A stretch of DNA of 64,000 nucleotides, from positions 186,001 to 250,000 of the forward strand of contig NZ_CP129994.1 of assembly GCF_030505615.1 (NCBI RefSeq), in the 5' to 3' direction. Source of the DNA: Salinibaculum rarum (GTDB lineage: Archaea > Halobacteriota > Halobacteria > Halobacteriales > Haloarculaceae). A program made the position numbers and the translations under genes. This document shows, piece by piece, positions 35,350 through 43,531 of the stretch; within the stretch, counting starts at the first letter, position 1; each line of letters starts with the position of its first letter. A model generated the notes under the pieces. That model did no database searches and was not told the DNA's origin. It was given only the letters and a program-made list of their open reading frames with translations.

Positions 35350-36558
35350 TCACTGGTGGCGTGGGGCGAGCATGGATCGGAGGTGTGCTCCGGCATCGAA
35401 GTTGAACGTTATCTCTATTGGCGTGTCGTGACGAAGACGAAGTGTAATTGGTGTTTGCTGTTGTGATTTCAGTAGTTTTGAGAGAGAAGAATTCAGATGG
35501 GAGGCACTGAGAAGTACACCTTCATTTGTTGTTTTAGAGTCAGATGAGTACGAATAGTCGATGCGGGGTGACTCTGTGTCAATGAGAAGGTCGTTAGTAT
35601 CGTCACTTGTTTCCTCAGTAGTGCTGATGCCTTCTTCGGTGGTGTATAGTGTTATGTGTTCTGTTTGGTTTGTTGCGGTCTCAAGTGCTTCTACTATAGT
35701 TTGCCCGTTTTCGGCGTTGATCTCTGCATCGAAGTTGAGTCCATCACCGAAGTCGGGAACGCGCTGTCGCGTTGGTTCGATTGCACCGAAACTCACTGAG
35801 GCAGGAGTCGTTTGCTCGCTTATCGTTATTTTACCGCAGAGATTTGGATGCCCGTCGAGTGTAGTACTATTGTTGGATGAGACGCTGAGTTTGATTTCGT
35901 TGTCGTTGACTGCTGTGATGAGTCGTGTAAATGCATCCCAGCTGAATGCTGTGATGCCAGTGTCAGTACAGGAGTATTCAGTCCAAGCTTCTCGCGGTAT
36001 GTATAGTTCATAGTAAGTGACGTTTGAAGCATCCATCCCATATATGAACCAACAGTATGGCGTCACGATAATGACGGGCTCTCGGTTCTCGAGTTTTTGA
36101 GCGTGACGTCGGAAAATATCTAACCATTCACGCGGTAGCACTCCTTCGAATTCAGGTGGTGTTGGATTGTCGGTGTTTAGTGCCTGTTCTAACGCGTTTG
36201 CTTGTCGGCGTTCATGATCTACTGCATCTAACTCAGCGCAAATTGACTCAATACTGCTAGTTACCTTATCAGAGAGTTCGAATGCGTTGGTTGGTTCGTA
36301 TTCTTCATTGATTTCCGGATTAGCAATCCCATCACGGAATGAATTTGGAGTGATTCCTTCACCAGGCGATTTTGGCCCGATTCGTTCTGCTGGGATGTCA
36401 GATGGGATTTTTTCACGAACGCTTGGTGGAAGTTGAGCGCGTGCCTCATCAGCTGCTGCCTCAATATGTTCAACTACGACTTCGTCAGTTGACTCGTCGT
36501 CAGTTTGGAGTGACTCCAGACTCAGTTGTGTTGTCGTATGTGCGTTTGATTGACTCAT
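35350..36558 (-). CDS. Divergent PCNA-like sliding clamp with N-terminal extension
   Basis: 402 residues. The last about 260 follow the PCNA pattern: a first half with IYGMDASNVTYYELYIPREA, a second half ending TPITLRLRHDTPIEITFNF and the terminal LRSMLAPRHQ, which resembles the end of archaeal PCNA (YLLAPR). Residues 1-130 are a disordered acidic extension not found in cellular PCNA. As a clamp it would tether PolB, ligase and other factors that carry PIP-like peptides. Similarity is clear at the C-terminus and weak elsewhere, so a PCNA relative with another function remains possible. Behind a leader stem-loop, alone in its unit. Confidence 0.75.
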   Translation of the reverse strand: MSQSNAHTTTQLSLESLQTDDESTDEVVVEHIEAAADEARAQLPPSVREKIPSDIPAERIGPKSPGEGITPNSFRDGIANPEINEEYEPTNAFELSDKVTSSIESICAELDAVDHERRQANALEQALNTDNPTPPEFEGVLPREWLDIFRRHAQKLENREPVIIVTPYCWFIYGMDASNVTYYELYIPREAWTEYSCTDTGITAFSWDAFTRLITAVNDNEIKLSVSSNNSTTLDGHPNLCGKITISEQTTPASVSFGAIEPTRQRVPDFGDGLNFDAEINAENGQTIVEALETATNQTEHITLYTTEEGISTTEETSDDTNDLLIDTESPRIDYSYSSDSKTTNEGVLLSASHLNSSLSKLLKSQQQTPITLRLRHDTPIEITFNFDAGAHLRSMLAPRHQ

Positions 36559-36602
36559 GAGTGTCTCTGTTTGGGTGTTGAGTGCTTGGGAACTGCCTGT
36601 GT

Positions 36603-36636
36603 GCGGCCCGACTCACCTTTGTTTTGGTCGGGCCGC
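36603..36636 (-). promoter_or_regulatory. Leader stem-loop of the PCNA-like gene
   Basis: Perfect 10-bp arms (36603-36612, 36627-36636), 14-nt loop ending GGTGA in mRNA sense; 44 nt before the ATG. Confidence 0.75.
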
Positions 36637-36659
36637 GCCACGTACTAGACTCCGGAATT

Positions 36660-37556
36660 TCATGCAAATTCGTTTGCGAGATGTAGCACTGAGAAGATTG
36701 CGGCCAAGATAGGAATAAATGGTGCTACTGCGGCTAAGACTGGCGAATGCGGAGGGATGTCCTGCATAAGAAACCACGCCAGAATTATGGAACTCAGGAA
36801 AAACACGAGATACGTTATAAGAAGTCCACCGATATATTCCGTTCCCCGGTTCACCTCAATGTCACCGACCGGTGTTTGCACTTTCGTGCCGGTCTCAAAA
36901 GAGTTCTTGTTGTGGACTGCGCTTTCTGGCGGGGTAGTCTCATCATCCCAATCTGTCTCCTCAGCTGTATCTTCAACTGTTTCTCGCTGCGGTTCTGCGT
37001 TCTGTGATTGGTTCGATGGTGGTTCTGGGATAGTATCATTATCGTCTGTTGTTCGATACTCCTCGTTGGTTGTTCGCCACCATGGAATATCATTACCTGT
37101 CTGTGGGTGCTGATATGCCATTGATCTCTTGGTTCGTTGTTTATGGTTTGACGCCGATCGTGATGATTTGAACCCGCCAGGATTAGGGTCTGTATTTTCT
37201 TGCGGTTCACGAGGTGGTGGTGTTATGCCGTCATCGGTGTTTTCGTTGCTAGCTGTAGGTGAGGTTCCGCTGGTGCTTGGTTTTGGGAGTGACTCAGCTC
37301 CAGGCCATTCATTTGGAGAAAGAAATTGATGAACATATGCGATGTGTCCAAGACGATCATACACCTCCCGTTCAGAGGCGTCTAAGAGAATTTTTCGTGC
37401 AGTTTGAACACGTCGAAATTCGCGTTTAGCGTCAGGGATATCACTCACGTCAGGATGGGTTTCCTTTACCCGGTTCTGGTATGCTGATTTGATTGTTTCA
37501 GCGTCAGCAGTTTCTGCAACATCGAGCACTTCGTAAGCAGTTTGTTCAGGTGGCAT
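36660..37556 (-). CDS. J-domain protein with C-terminal membrane helices
   Basis: 298 residues. An N-terminal J domain (about 5-70) carries the HPD motif (H34-D36) required to stimulate Hsp70/DnaK, and ends in YDRLGHIAYVHQF. A long Ser/Thr/Pro/Asn linker (about 85-230) leads to two membrane helices (LLITYLVFFLSSIILAWFLM and AVAPFIPILAAIFSVLHLAN). The canonical G/F and zinc-finger regions of DnaJ are missing, so this is a type III J protein that would recruit DnaK to the membrane. Recruitment of host chaperone for assembly or for remodelling replication complexes is inference. A CTTAATAAG element near 37603 may be its promoter. Confidence 0.85.
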   Translation of the reverse strand: MPPEQTAYEVLDVAETADAETIKSAYQNRVKETHPDVSDIPDAKREFRRVQTARKILLDASEREVYDRLGHIAYVHQFLSPNEWPGAESLPKPSTSGTSPTASNENTDDGITPPPREPQENTDPNPGGFKSSRSASNHKQRTKRSMAYQHPQTGNDIPWWRTTNEEYRTTDDNDTIPEPPSNQSQNAEPQRETVEDTAEETDWDDETTPPESAVHNKNSFETGTKVQTPVGDIEVNRGTEYIGGLLITYLVFFLSSIILAWFLMQDIPPHSPVLAAVAPFIPILAAIFSVLHLANEFA

Positions 37557-37631
37557 ACCAGATACTGACTGTTGTACCTGTACGTGAGGTCTTCCATTCT
37601 TAATAAGTTAATTCGGGATTTGTGGAACTGG

Positions 37632-38279
37632 TTAATGTTGGCGTGTTAGGAATTCTGTGGTGGTTTCTATGATGGTGCTTTGGACAGTTGATTTGGTCTG
37701 GGTAGCATCGATGGAGGCGAATCGGTTGCGTTGTTGTTCCATGGTGATTTCGTAGTTTGCAGCGACGGTTTCAAGATGATTTAGGCGTTCGAATTTGTTG
37801 GCTTTTGCGCTGCGTTCTACTGCTGTTTCTGGGGGGACTGAAAGGTAAATTGTGAGGTCGGGGATTCGTGACCATGGTTGGTGGAGGTTTTGGATCCAGG
37901 TGAGGATATTATCTACAGAGAGGCCAGTGTAGTTACTGAGAGTTGCGGCTTGGTATGCACATCGAGAGTCTATGTATCGGTCGGAAATCACAACTTTCCC
38001 ATCGTTGAGGGCTGGGAGGATTGTGTTGTTGAGATGTGCAGCATGATCGGCAATGTAGAGAAAGAGTTCTGCGAGTGCGTCGGCATCATCTTGATGGAGA
38101 GATTGATAGACGGCGTCTCCGTAGAAGGTGTCCTGTGTGGGTTCGCGTGTGAAGATGATCTCTGTGTCGTCGATTTTGTTGGGGAGTTCTTCTTTGAGGG
38201 TTTCCCAAGCGGTTGTCTTACCGCTGCCGTCGATACCTTCGAGCGTGATGAGCGTTCCAGAAGTGGTGGTGTCGGTCAT
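37632..38279 (-). CDS. tmk: Thymidylate kinase
   Basis: Phosphorylates dTMP to dTDP, continuing the pathway from thyA. 215 residues, the normal family length. The P-loop is GIDGSGKTT (about 15-23), followed by FTREPTQDTFYGDAVYQSL, the DRY motif in VVISDRYIDSRCAYQAATL and the LID-side region PPETAVERSAKANKFE. It shows no extension or disruption. No leader stem-loop was found; a TTTTTATTG sequence about 75 nt upstream may act as TATA box. Confidence 0.95.
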   Translation of the reverse strand: MTDTTTSGTLITLEGIDGSGKTTAWETLKEELPNKIDDTEIIFTREPTQDTFYGDAVYQSLHQDDADALAELFLYIADHAAHLNNTILPALNDGKVVISDRYIDSRCAYQAATLSNYTGLSVDNILTWIQNLHQPWSRIPDLTIYLSVPPETAVERSAKANKFERLNHLETVAANYEITMEQQRNRFASIDATQTKSTVQSTIIETTTEFLTRQH

Positions 38280-38403
38280 GTCTGTGTGTTTTGGTTGCTG
38301 CGGGTTAGTTGTGAGGCTTTTCGATGTCTGTGCTGAGGGTTGGGTGGTGTTTTTATTGTTTCTGTGTGGTCACCCCGATGCAAGGTTGCGATTATGGGTC
38401 AGG

Positions 38404-38439
38404 TTTTTAAGAACGAAGGTGTAACACTTGGGTGGAGGT
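38404..38439 (+). promoter_or_regulatory. Promoter and Shine-Dalgarno of the MC1 gene
   Basis: A TATA-like TTTTTAAG (38404-38411) and a GGAGGT (38434-38439) eight nt before the ATG at 38447. A clear Shine-Dalgarno is rare in this window. Confidence 0.5.
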
Positions 38440-38446
38440 AGTCATC

Positions 38447-38758
38447 ATGGCACAAGAAGACAGTAAGCGAAACTTTGCGTATCGTGAAGACACTGAAGAA
38501 ACAGGGACGTTCTCTGGGAACACACCTCGACAAGCTGCTCTCAAGGCTGCCCGGAAGAACATTGACGCTGCACCTGACAAAGCCACAGCTCAAGCTGACA
38601 AGACCGAAATCCGTCTTCGTGAGAAGGGCACTGACAAGATCCACATCTACGATGCGTGGGCTTGGACTGAAGATGCCCCTGAAGATGGCCCTGAGTGGCT
38701 CGGTGATACTGTCACCGAAGCCAATGTCAGCAAGAAAACCGTCGCACACCTCGAGTAA
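38447..38758 (+). CDS. MC1-family chromatin protein
   Basis: 103 residues. DNA-bending architectural protein related to methanogen chromosomal protein MC1 and its haloarchaeal homologues. The family order is visible: RNFAYREDTEETGTFSGNTP, RQAALKAARKN, EIRLREKGTDKIHIYDAW and a C-terminal segment ending KKTVAHLE. A 10-residue Ala/Asp-rich insertion before EIRLRE is similar to that in haloarchaeal versions. It is the only plus-strand gene in the last 28 kb and has both a TATA box and a Shine-Dalgarno, suggesting high, separately controlled expression. It could compact the element's DNA or compete with host chromatin. Confidence 0.92.
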   Translation: MAQEDSKRNFAYREDTEETGTFSGNTPRQAALKAARKNIDAAPDKATAQADKTEIRLREKGTDKIHIYDAWAWTEDAPEDGPEWLGDTVTEANVSKKTVAHLE

Positions 38759-38815
38759 CATTCCTTGTCTGGCCGTATCTAGGTCAGCGTTTTCATCGAA
38801 TATTCTGATAGAGAA

Positions 38816-39409
38816 TTATGCGTGAGAGAGAAGTGCATCAGCCAATTCGGTGCGACCACGGAGTCGATCTGCGATATCCAAGAAGAACTCGGAGATCACT
38901 GTCTCTATTTCGCTCCGGGATGTGTACTTGATACTAGTTGTCCCGTCGACGGAGAGTGATCGCATTGATGCTTGCAGTACATTCTCAGAAATCGGGGCTT
39001 TTGATGCATCAACAGATTCGGTTTGTGCTTGGACTTCTAGCGTCACACTACACAGTGTTGATAACACAGTTTCACGTGTCACTGGATGTTCGATTGAGAT
39101 TTCTGGGCCTATTGCGGTCTGTACATTGTTGCGGATTTCTTTGCGGTGTTTAGCAGGAAGATATGCAGCAAACCATTTCCCTAGTGCATTCACGTCGTAA
39201 GATTCTCCTTCAGCCGGTGAATCTTCAGACGAATCTCTGGTACCTGCCGCAGATTTCGTCGAGCTATCCGCATCATCTGCTAGTTGACTGAAATCACGGA
39301 ACGTGAGATCATCTGTGTGTTGGTCTTTATCAGCAGCAGTCGTGAGGTCAGCCATTGATACATTTGCTTCACGATTCGAAGTTATGTGAGATTGTGTGTT
39401 TGAAGACAT
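38816..39409 (-). CDS. Unrecognised acidic protein
   Basis: 197 residues from the ATG at 39409. The first 75 are low-complexity. A folded part begins near YDVNALGKWFAAYLPAKHRK and includes IRNNVQTAIGPEISIEHP and a C-terminal helix (IETVISEFFLDIADRLRG). No motif I recognise. Behind a stem-loop with a short 8-bp stem. Confidence 0.65.
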   Translation of the reverse strand: MSSNTQSHITSNREANVSMADLTTAADKDQHTDDLTFRDFSQLADDADSSTKSAAGTRDSSEDSPAEGESYDVNALGKWFAAYLPAKHRKEIRNNVQTAIGPEISIEHPVTRETVLSTLCSVTLEVQAQTESVDASKAPISENVLQASMRSLSVDGTTSIKYTSRSEIETVISEFFLDIADRLRGRTELADALLSHA

Positions 39410-39478
39410 TGAAATCACTCAATTACTACTCATTCTTTGTTACCACCGGCGCGATTCTCGGTAGATCCGTACTGCCCC

Positions 39479-39509
39479 GGCGGCGCTTCAGTGCCACCCC
39501 CGCGCCGCC
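39479..39509 (-). promoter_or_regulatory. Leader stem-loop of the 197-residue protein gene
   Basis: Arms of 8 bp (39479-39486, 39502-39509), 15-nt loop ending ACTGAA in mRNA sense; 69 nt before the ATG. A TATA-like GTATAG lies just beyond it at about 39513. Confidence 0.65.
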
Positions 39510-39530
39510 CGTGCTATACTGCGTTCACTG

Positions 39531-40325
39531 TCAAAGTGTGACTGCTTTTTCTGCGAGTGAAAAGTTCTCTACTTGGCCGCCAGTATCTGTTGGTTGTTTT
39601 GCCGGAATATATTGTCCAGTCTCTAATTTTCGCACGAAGGCATCAACCGGATCAACGTACACCGGTCCTGGATATCCAGTTAACGTCTTCACGTATGGTG
39701 TCCCGTCGTATGTTGTTGTCTTCGTATGCAACAACGTTGGATCAGACCCAACCAACGACGTCACATCGTATTCGTTGATATCGAATACCCCTTCAATCGT
39801 CTTCACCGACCGAATGAGTCGCCCCCCATCAATAGTTAACCAATCAACGATATTGGAACTTCCACCATGCCGCTCGAAAAATGCTGACACTGCTTCTTCA
39901 ACCGTGACTTGCCCAGGATGCGAGCTCTCAAGGAAAGCAGGACCTCCAGCATCGTTCTCCCAGGTAGTCGGATCGCGGAGCAACTGAATTTCATCACGCA
40001 GAAGCAGATCCCGAAGTGATCCTACGGAAATCGAGATAGCTTCATCATCAGCAGGAGTCACAGTCTCAGCCCCGGTGAGTGAGAGCGTGAACTTCGGGAA
40101 CTCATACCTACCATCGCGTTCTTCAGCTGTGACATTCAGCCCGACAATCTGCTCTTCTTCGACATCGAGCAGTCCCGCGACGTTACCGATATCCAGCGCG
40201 TCATGCGGTGGATCCTCACCGAGGAACGTCAGGATGAACGATGTGTCGGTACTGGCAGTCAGCACGTCTCGCACTTGTTGAGTATTCGTTGTGGAAACTG
40301 GCTCAACACTTGTCTTCGGGATCAT
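39531..40325 (-). CDS. Element-specific protein, paralogue of the gene at 63549
   Basis: 264 acidic residues. The second half (KTIEGVFDINEYDVTSLV, then DAFVRKLETGQYIPAKQP) aligns with the gene at 63549 (NTLEGIFPVCEYDGVLNM, then DVFARRLELGQFIPANRA), including a preceding GGSS/GGDS segment. The two are therefore paralogues within one element. The N-terminal half (STDTSFILTFLGEDPPHDAL) is beta-rich. Its ATG overlaps the stop of the previous gene by four nt, so it is translated in the same unit as 40322-40855. No known family. Confidence 0.75.
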   Translation of the reverse strand: MIPKTSVEPVSTTNTQQVRDVLTASTDTSFILTFLGEDPPHDALDIGNVAGLLDVEEEQIVGLNVTAEERDGRYEFPKFTLSLTGAETVTPADDEAISISVGSLRDLLLRDEIQLLRDPTTWENDAGGPAFLESSHPGQVTVEEAVSAFFERHGGSSNIVDWLTIDGGRLIRSVKTIEGVFDINEYDVTSLVGSDPTLLHTKTTTYDGTPYVKTLTGYPGPVYVDPVDAFVRKLETGQYIPAKQPTDTGGQVENFSLAEKAVTL

Positions 40326-40855
40326 GCTTCACCCTGTGGGCGCTGCGGTGTTTTGGATTGAGATGTATTACTGGGGAGTGCCTGCGAGACGGTGGTTGTG
40401 ACCGCCTCTTCGAATGTCGGCACCGACGATTCGGGTAGTCCCCACATTTCGAAACACGCCGAAATCTCAACGGTAATTGGGTGGCCGTCAGCGTCCAGTG
40501 TTACAGTCCCTCGATATGTTAGTTCGTCACTAGAGAAATTTTCGAGGATTGTCGTCTGTGTATGCCATTCCTCGTAGGCCGCGTCTAGTGTTTCAGCTAA
40601 TGCGGCGAGACCGTCTGGCGTGGACTCATTATGTGGATCGAGTGTGAGGTGGACTGAGAGCTCATCATCGCGGTCACGCGCAGCCGCAGCGCGATTCTGA
40701 AACCACGCTGGAACGTCACTGGCGTCCATGAGGTGCACACCGAGATATGATGGCACATTCTTGCCAGTCTCGATAGCGTGTTGAATTGCGTTACAGATTG
40801 GCGTTGCAGTACTCTGATTTAGCTGGAAGTTGTGTCGAATTGTCTCGTGAACCAT
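40322..40855 (-). CDS. Unrecognised protein, first gene of a two-gene unit
   Basis: 177 residues from the ATG at 40855, which has the CAACTATG context 25 nt after a stem-loop; the open frame before it runs through that stem. The protein is acidic with Thr/Ser-rich ends. The middle contains TYRGTVTLDADGHPITVEIS followed by an amphipathic strand and helix. No recognised motif. Stop and start overlap with the next gene indicates coupled translation and possibly a complex. Confidence 0.65.
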   Translation of the reverse strand: MVHETIRHNFQLNQSTATPICNAIQHAIETGKNVPSYLGVHLMDASDVPAWFQNRAAAARDRDDELSVHLTLDPHNESTPDGLAALAETLDAAYEEWHTQTTILENFSSDELTYRGTVTLDADGHPITVEISACFEMWGLPESSVPTFEEAVTTTVSQALPSNTSQSKTPQRPQGEA

Positions 40856-40880
40856 AGTTGGAACCTGGGACTGGCTGACG

Positions 40881-40925
40881 GGCCCGGCCCGTTTCACGGC
40901 GCTTGCTCCCTGCGCGGGCCGGGCC
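40881..40925 (-). promoter_or_regulatory. Leader stem-loop of the 40855-39531 unit
   Basis: Arms of 11 bp (40881-40891, 40915-40925) with a 23-nt loop, the longest of the set, ending CGTGAAA in mRNA sense; 25 nt before the ATG. The 5' arm is itself partly self-complementary. Confidence 0.7.
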
Positions 40926-40933
40926 GTATACGG

Positions 40934-41266
40934 TTATTCGGTGTCTTCTTCAAATTCAGATAACCCGTGCAGCCGGTCATCCCGGCCTTGTGCGCCGTCT
41001 TCGTTGAGATTACCGATGCATGAATCACACACGGGCTTTCCGTCTATCGTCGTGGTTGTTGCGTCTCGTTGACAGCGGAAACACGTTTCCGCGTCACTCT
41101 CGAAAAATGCTGCCGGTGTGACTGCTAGTTCGTCCGGGTCAAACTCGTTGAATCCTTCGGCAAGCACCTCGTCAGTTGGTTCATCTTCGAAGACACCAAG
41201 GATAGCAATGCCGAGCGGTGTTTGGTCTTTATTCGGTGCGACAACCACGTATGCTTCTTCAGACAT
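40934..41266 (-). CDS. Small zinc-finger protein
   Basis: 110 residues. A beta-rich N-terminal part (EAYVVVAPNKDQTPLGIAIL) and a four-cysteine treble-clef-like finger (CFRCQRD ... GKPVCDSC, about residues 62-84), then an acidic tail. The finger may bind nucleic acid or a protein partner. It is the last gene of the unit starting at 43151, 13 nt after the preceding stop. Confidence 0.7.
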   Translation of the reverse strand: MSEEAYVVVAPNKDQTPLGIAILGVFEDEPTDEVLAEGFNEFDPDELAVTPAAFFESDAETCFRCQRDATTTTIDGKPVCDSCIGNLNEDGAQGRDDRLHGLSEFEEDTE

Positions 41267-41279
41267 TGTTCAACACCAG

Positions 41280-42047
41280 TTACGTAGTTGAGTCCCCCGC
41301 AGTGTTTTCTCCGACGTGCTGCATCGCAACGTCGTAGTCGTCCATGAGCGTCTGCATCACTGCATCGAGGTGGTGCCATAGAATCCCGCTCGTGATGACG
41401 TTCTCCCATGAATCAGCGCACCCGGGGAATTGGTCTGTCTCTTGAATGTCTGTAATGTTGAACGTCTCTCCAGTCACCTCAATGAGGTGCGCGATTTCCA
41501 CGATAGAGAGTTCGTCCCAGATGTCATCACGGTGCGCATCCAATGTGTTGTATCGTGCTTCCCAACCCTCATTGGCCTCCCCGAGTTCCACTCGTCCAGC
41601 TGCTTCGAAGGCTAACTGCTTCGCTGTCGCCACTGCATCAACATCAACCTCGGAAAGCGTTGCGCCGTAGGACTGTTGTTCAATTGTGGTGCTAGAGATA
41701 TCACGGGCGTTATCAGAGAGTCGAGTTTCAGCAACACCAGCAACGGTGTCCACAAGTGCATCACGGAACATCGATTCAACAGCGCTTCGCCATGTCGTTG
41801 GGAATCGCACATCTTCAACAATGTAGGCAGTATCGACGCCGTATTCTTCAAAGAGAATAGTAATCCAGTAGACCTGCTCAGTTGTACTCAGTTCCGCGAC
41901 CAACTCGTCGATGTTGATCGCCCCGTAGGTGGCATCAAGCAACTCTTGTGCCCCCGGGTTGTCGCTGAGCTCCGTTTCTGAAACGGTTTCGACAGTGTTG
42001 ATAAGCGATTCAATACGGTCGTGCGGCGAATCAAGACGTGTTGGCAT
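41280..42047 (-). CDS. Unrecognised acidic helical protein
   Basis: 255 residues, acidic, almost all helical by composition, no Cys clusters or membrane segments. Features include VYWITILFEEYGVDTAYIVE, a Trp-containing TTWRSAVESMFRDALVDTV and a C-terminal WENVITSGILWHHLDAVMQT. The general plan (helical, one WxxAV segment) is faintly like the pair at 54758 and 56939 but I would not claim homology. Third gene of a four-gene unit. Confidence 0.7.
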   Translation of the reverse strand: MPTRLDSPHDRIESLINTVETVSETELSDNPGAQELLDATYGAINIDELVAELSTTEQVYWITILFEEYGVDTAYIVEDVRFPTTWRSAVESMFRDALVDTVAGVAETRLSDNARDISSTTIEQQSYGATLSEVDVDAVATAKQLAFEAAGRVELGEANEGWEARYNTLDAHRDDIWDELSIVEIAHLIEVTGETFNITDIQETDQFPGCADSWENVITSGILWHHLDAVMQTLMDDYDVAMQHVGENTAGDSTT

Positions 42048-42091
42048 GATGTATTTATCTCTGAAGGAACGCTGCGTATTTTTGACCTGGG

Positions 42092-42631
42092 TTATTCGGT
42101 GTCTGTATCGCTGTTATACAGCATGAGGGCTTGCTGGAGGAAGGTCAACGAATCCTGCACATCTTCGAAAGACCGTTCCTCAGTCTCGGTTGACACCGAG
42201 AGAGTGTCTGCTGATACCTCTGATAGCGCACGGTCGGTAGTGTAGCGCTTTAGTGCGACTTTTGATATGGCCGGGGTTTCCGTGTCAGCTTCTCCGCCAC
42301 TGTTGGTGACTTCGTAGATATGTCGCGGGTCAGCGGTTCGTGGCGGGTACAGTAACACGCCCGGTTCGAGGTCGGTTTCGCGGATAATCGGAAGGTTGGT
42401 TCGTGCAACACTGAAACTCTCCTCTTCGTTTGCAACTGGGTCACCATCACTTCCGGGTTCGATGAATTCCTGCTGTGCCAACTGTGCGAACATCGCAGCG
42501 GCGTCAGCGAATTCACTCCGCATTAACAGTTCTGCATTTGGATGTGACGCCGTCGGATTCCCATACACGTCATGGAAAGCGTCGTCAGGGAAATCATCCG
42601 GCGACGTCGGTGTGTTCGGGCCACGGGGCAT
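42092..42631 (-). CDS. Unrecognised acidic protein
   Basis: 179 residues from the ATG at 42631 (MPRGPNTPTSPDDF); a GTG 36 nt upstream is an alternative start. A helical N-terminal part (ADAAAMFAQLAQQEF) precedes a beta-rich middle with PGVLLYPPRTADPRHIYEVT, then a Ser/Thr/Glu-rich region and a final helix (DVQDSLTFLQQALMLY). No family recognised. Second gene of the unit led by the 43213 stem-loop. Confidence 0.65.
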   Translation of the reverse strand: MPRGPNTPTSPDDFPDDAFHDVYGNPTASHPNAELLMRSEFADAAAMFAQLAQQEFIEPGSDGDPVANEEESFSVARTNLPIIRETDLEPGVLLYPPRTADPRHIYEVTNSGGEADTETPAISKVALKRYTTDRALSEVSADTLSVSTETEERSFEDVQDSLTFLQQALMLYNSDTDTE

Positions 42632-42704
42632 CCTTACTCGTTGTACGATATTCGGCACGGTAAACACTTGGTAATCGATTCGAAACGCGGTGGTGCTACC
42701 AGCA

Positions 42705-43151
42705 TCACGATGTCAGCGCGAACTCCTTGTCCGGGTCATCTGGAAGGGTGTTTTCATCTGGCGTCGGAACATTGGTTGTATTGTCATTGGTCTGGTCAAT
42801 GGCGACGACAGTTTGCTTCGCCGGCTTCACGTTCCCCTGAAGCCAGTCACGCACCAGCATTTCCGGGTCTTCAAGATCCTGCTGTACGTAGGGGTCACGC
42901 GCTTTCGACGCGTTCAGGTCTTCTATTTGGATGGTGTGGGAGAAATTCGCGTCATCAACGACCTCGAATGGGGTGTCACCCCAGAGGAACACGGAACCGC
43001 CGGTTAGCCCCAGCAGTTCCATGAGCGCATCAACTGTCGTGACATCCTCAGGGTCATCATCGTCGGCTAGCAATTCGTCGCGTTTTTCTGCGAGTATGAC
43101 TTTCGCATCCCAATACGTCGCATCCGAAATTATCTCGTCAGGGTAGTGCAT
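42705..43151 (-). CDS. Unrecognised acidic protein, first gene of a four-gene unit
   Basis: 148 residues. N-terminal half is folded-looking (YWDAKVILAEKRDELLAD, then ALMELLGLTGGSVFLWGDTP), the C-terminal 40 residues are Asn/Thr/Asp-rich and probably disordered. The ATG at 43151 has the CAACCATG context. Downstream genes at 42631, 42047 and 41266 have no stem-loop of their own, so all four are likely one transcript. No function can be assigned. Confidence 0.65.
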   Translation of the reverse strand: MHYPDEIISDATYWDAKVILAEKRDELLADDDDPEDVTTVDALMELLGLTGGSVFLWGDTPFEVVDDANFSHTIQIEDLNASKARDPYVQQDLEDPEMLVRDWLQGNVKPAKQTVVAIDQTNDNTTNVPTPDENTLPDDPDKEFALTS

Positions 43152-43212
43152 GGTTGAATCAATGAAATATCACGGTAAGTCCTCTTGTTGTGTGCCTGGG
43201 GACTCACCGGTG

Positions 43213-43249
43213 GGTGGCGCGCTGCATCTCTGTTGCTACGCGCGCCACC
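43213..43249 (-). promoter_or_regulatory. Leader stem-loop of the four-gene unit 43151-40934
   Basis: Arms of 10 bp (43213-43222, 43240-43249), 17-nt loop ending GATGCA in mRNA sense; 61 nt before the ATG. Confidence 0.75.
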
Positions 43250-43332
43250 TCACGCACGGGGCGCAGTCTGGCTGTTAGGTATCGAACGAGGAGAGTGCCA
43301 TCTGTCCGCCGAGCGTCCGGTCAGAGTCGGGG

Positions 43333-43458
43333 TCAAGGGGCATCTGCAAGGCGGTCACGCGCCGTGTCAGCGTAGTCTTCACTGATTTCGATCCCAATGT
43401 ACGAATACCTGTGCTCGGCAGCCGCAACGAGCGTGCTGGCACTCCCACAGAACGGATG
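43333..43458 (-). pseudogene. C-terminal remnant of a DNA methyltransferase
   Basis: A 41-codon minus-strand frame reads HPFCGSASTLVAAAEHR then YSYIGIEISEDYADTARDRL and a stop. This is the AdoMet-binding motif I region (DPFxGSGT, here HPFCGSAST) and the following strand of an amino-methyltransferase of the D-PPY type, which normally forms the C-terminal end of such enzymes. The N-terminal part is missing and an insertion-element end starts exactly at the truncation point. It has no start codon and lies in the leader region right of the 43213 stem-loop. Confidence 0.7.
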
Positions 43459-43515
43459 TGAACTCCCCCTGCCTACTCGCCGCCGTTGGCGGCTCCTTGA
43501 GGAAGGGGGCTTAGT
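43458..43515 (-). mobile_element. TnpB-element right-end relic, AGTAGGCAGGGG type
   Basis: Almost identical over about 50 nt to 27541-27600, in the same orientation, with the GCCGCC GTT GGCGGC hairpin and the GTTCAC terminus. The terminus meets the methyltransferase remnant at 43458. This fits an insertion, or transposon-mediated deletion, that removed the rest of that gene. Confidence 0.55.
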
Positions 43516-43531
43516 GCCCGAAATTAGCTAA

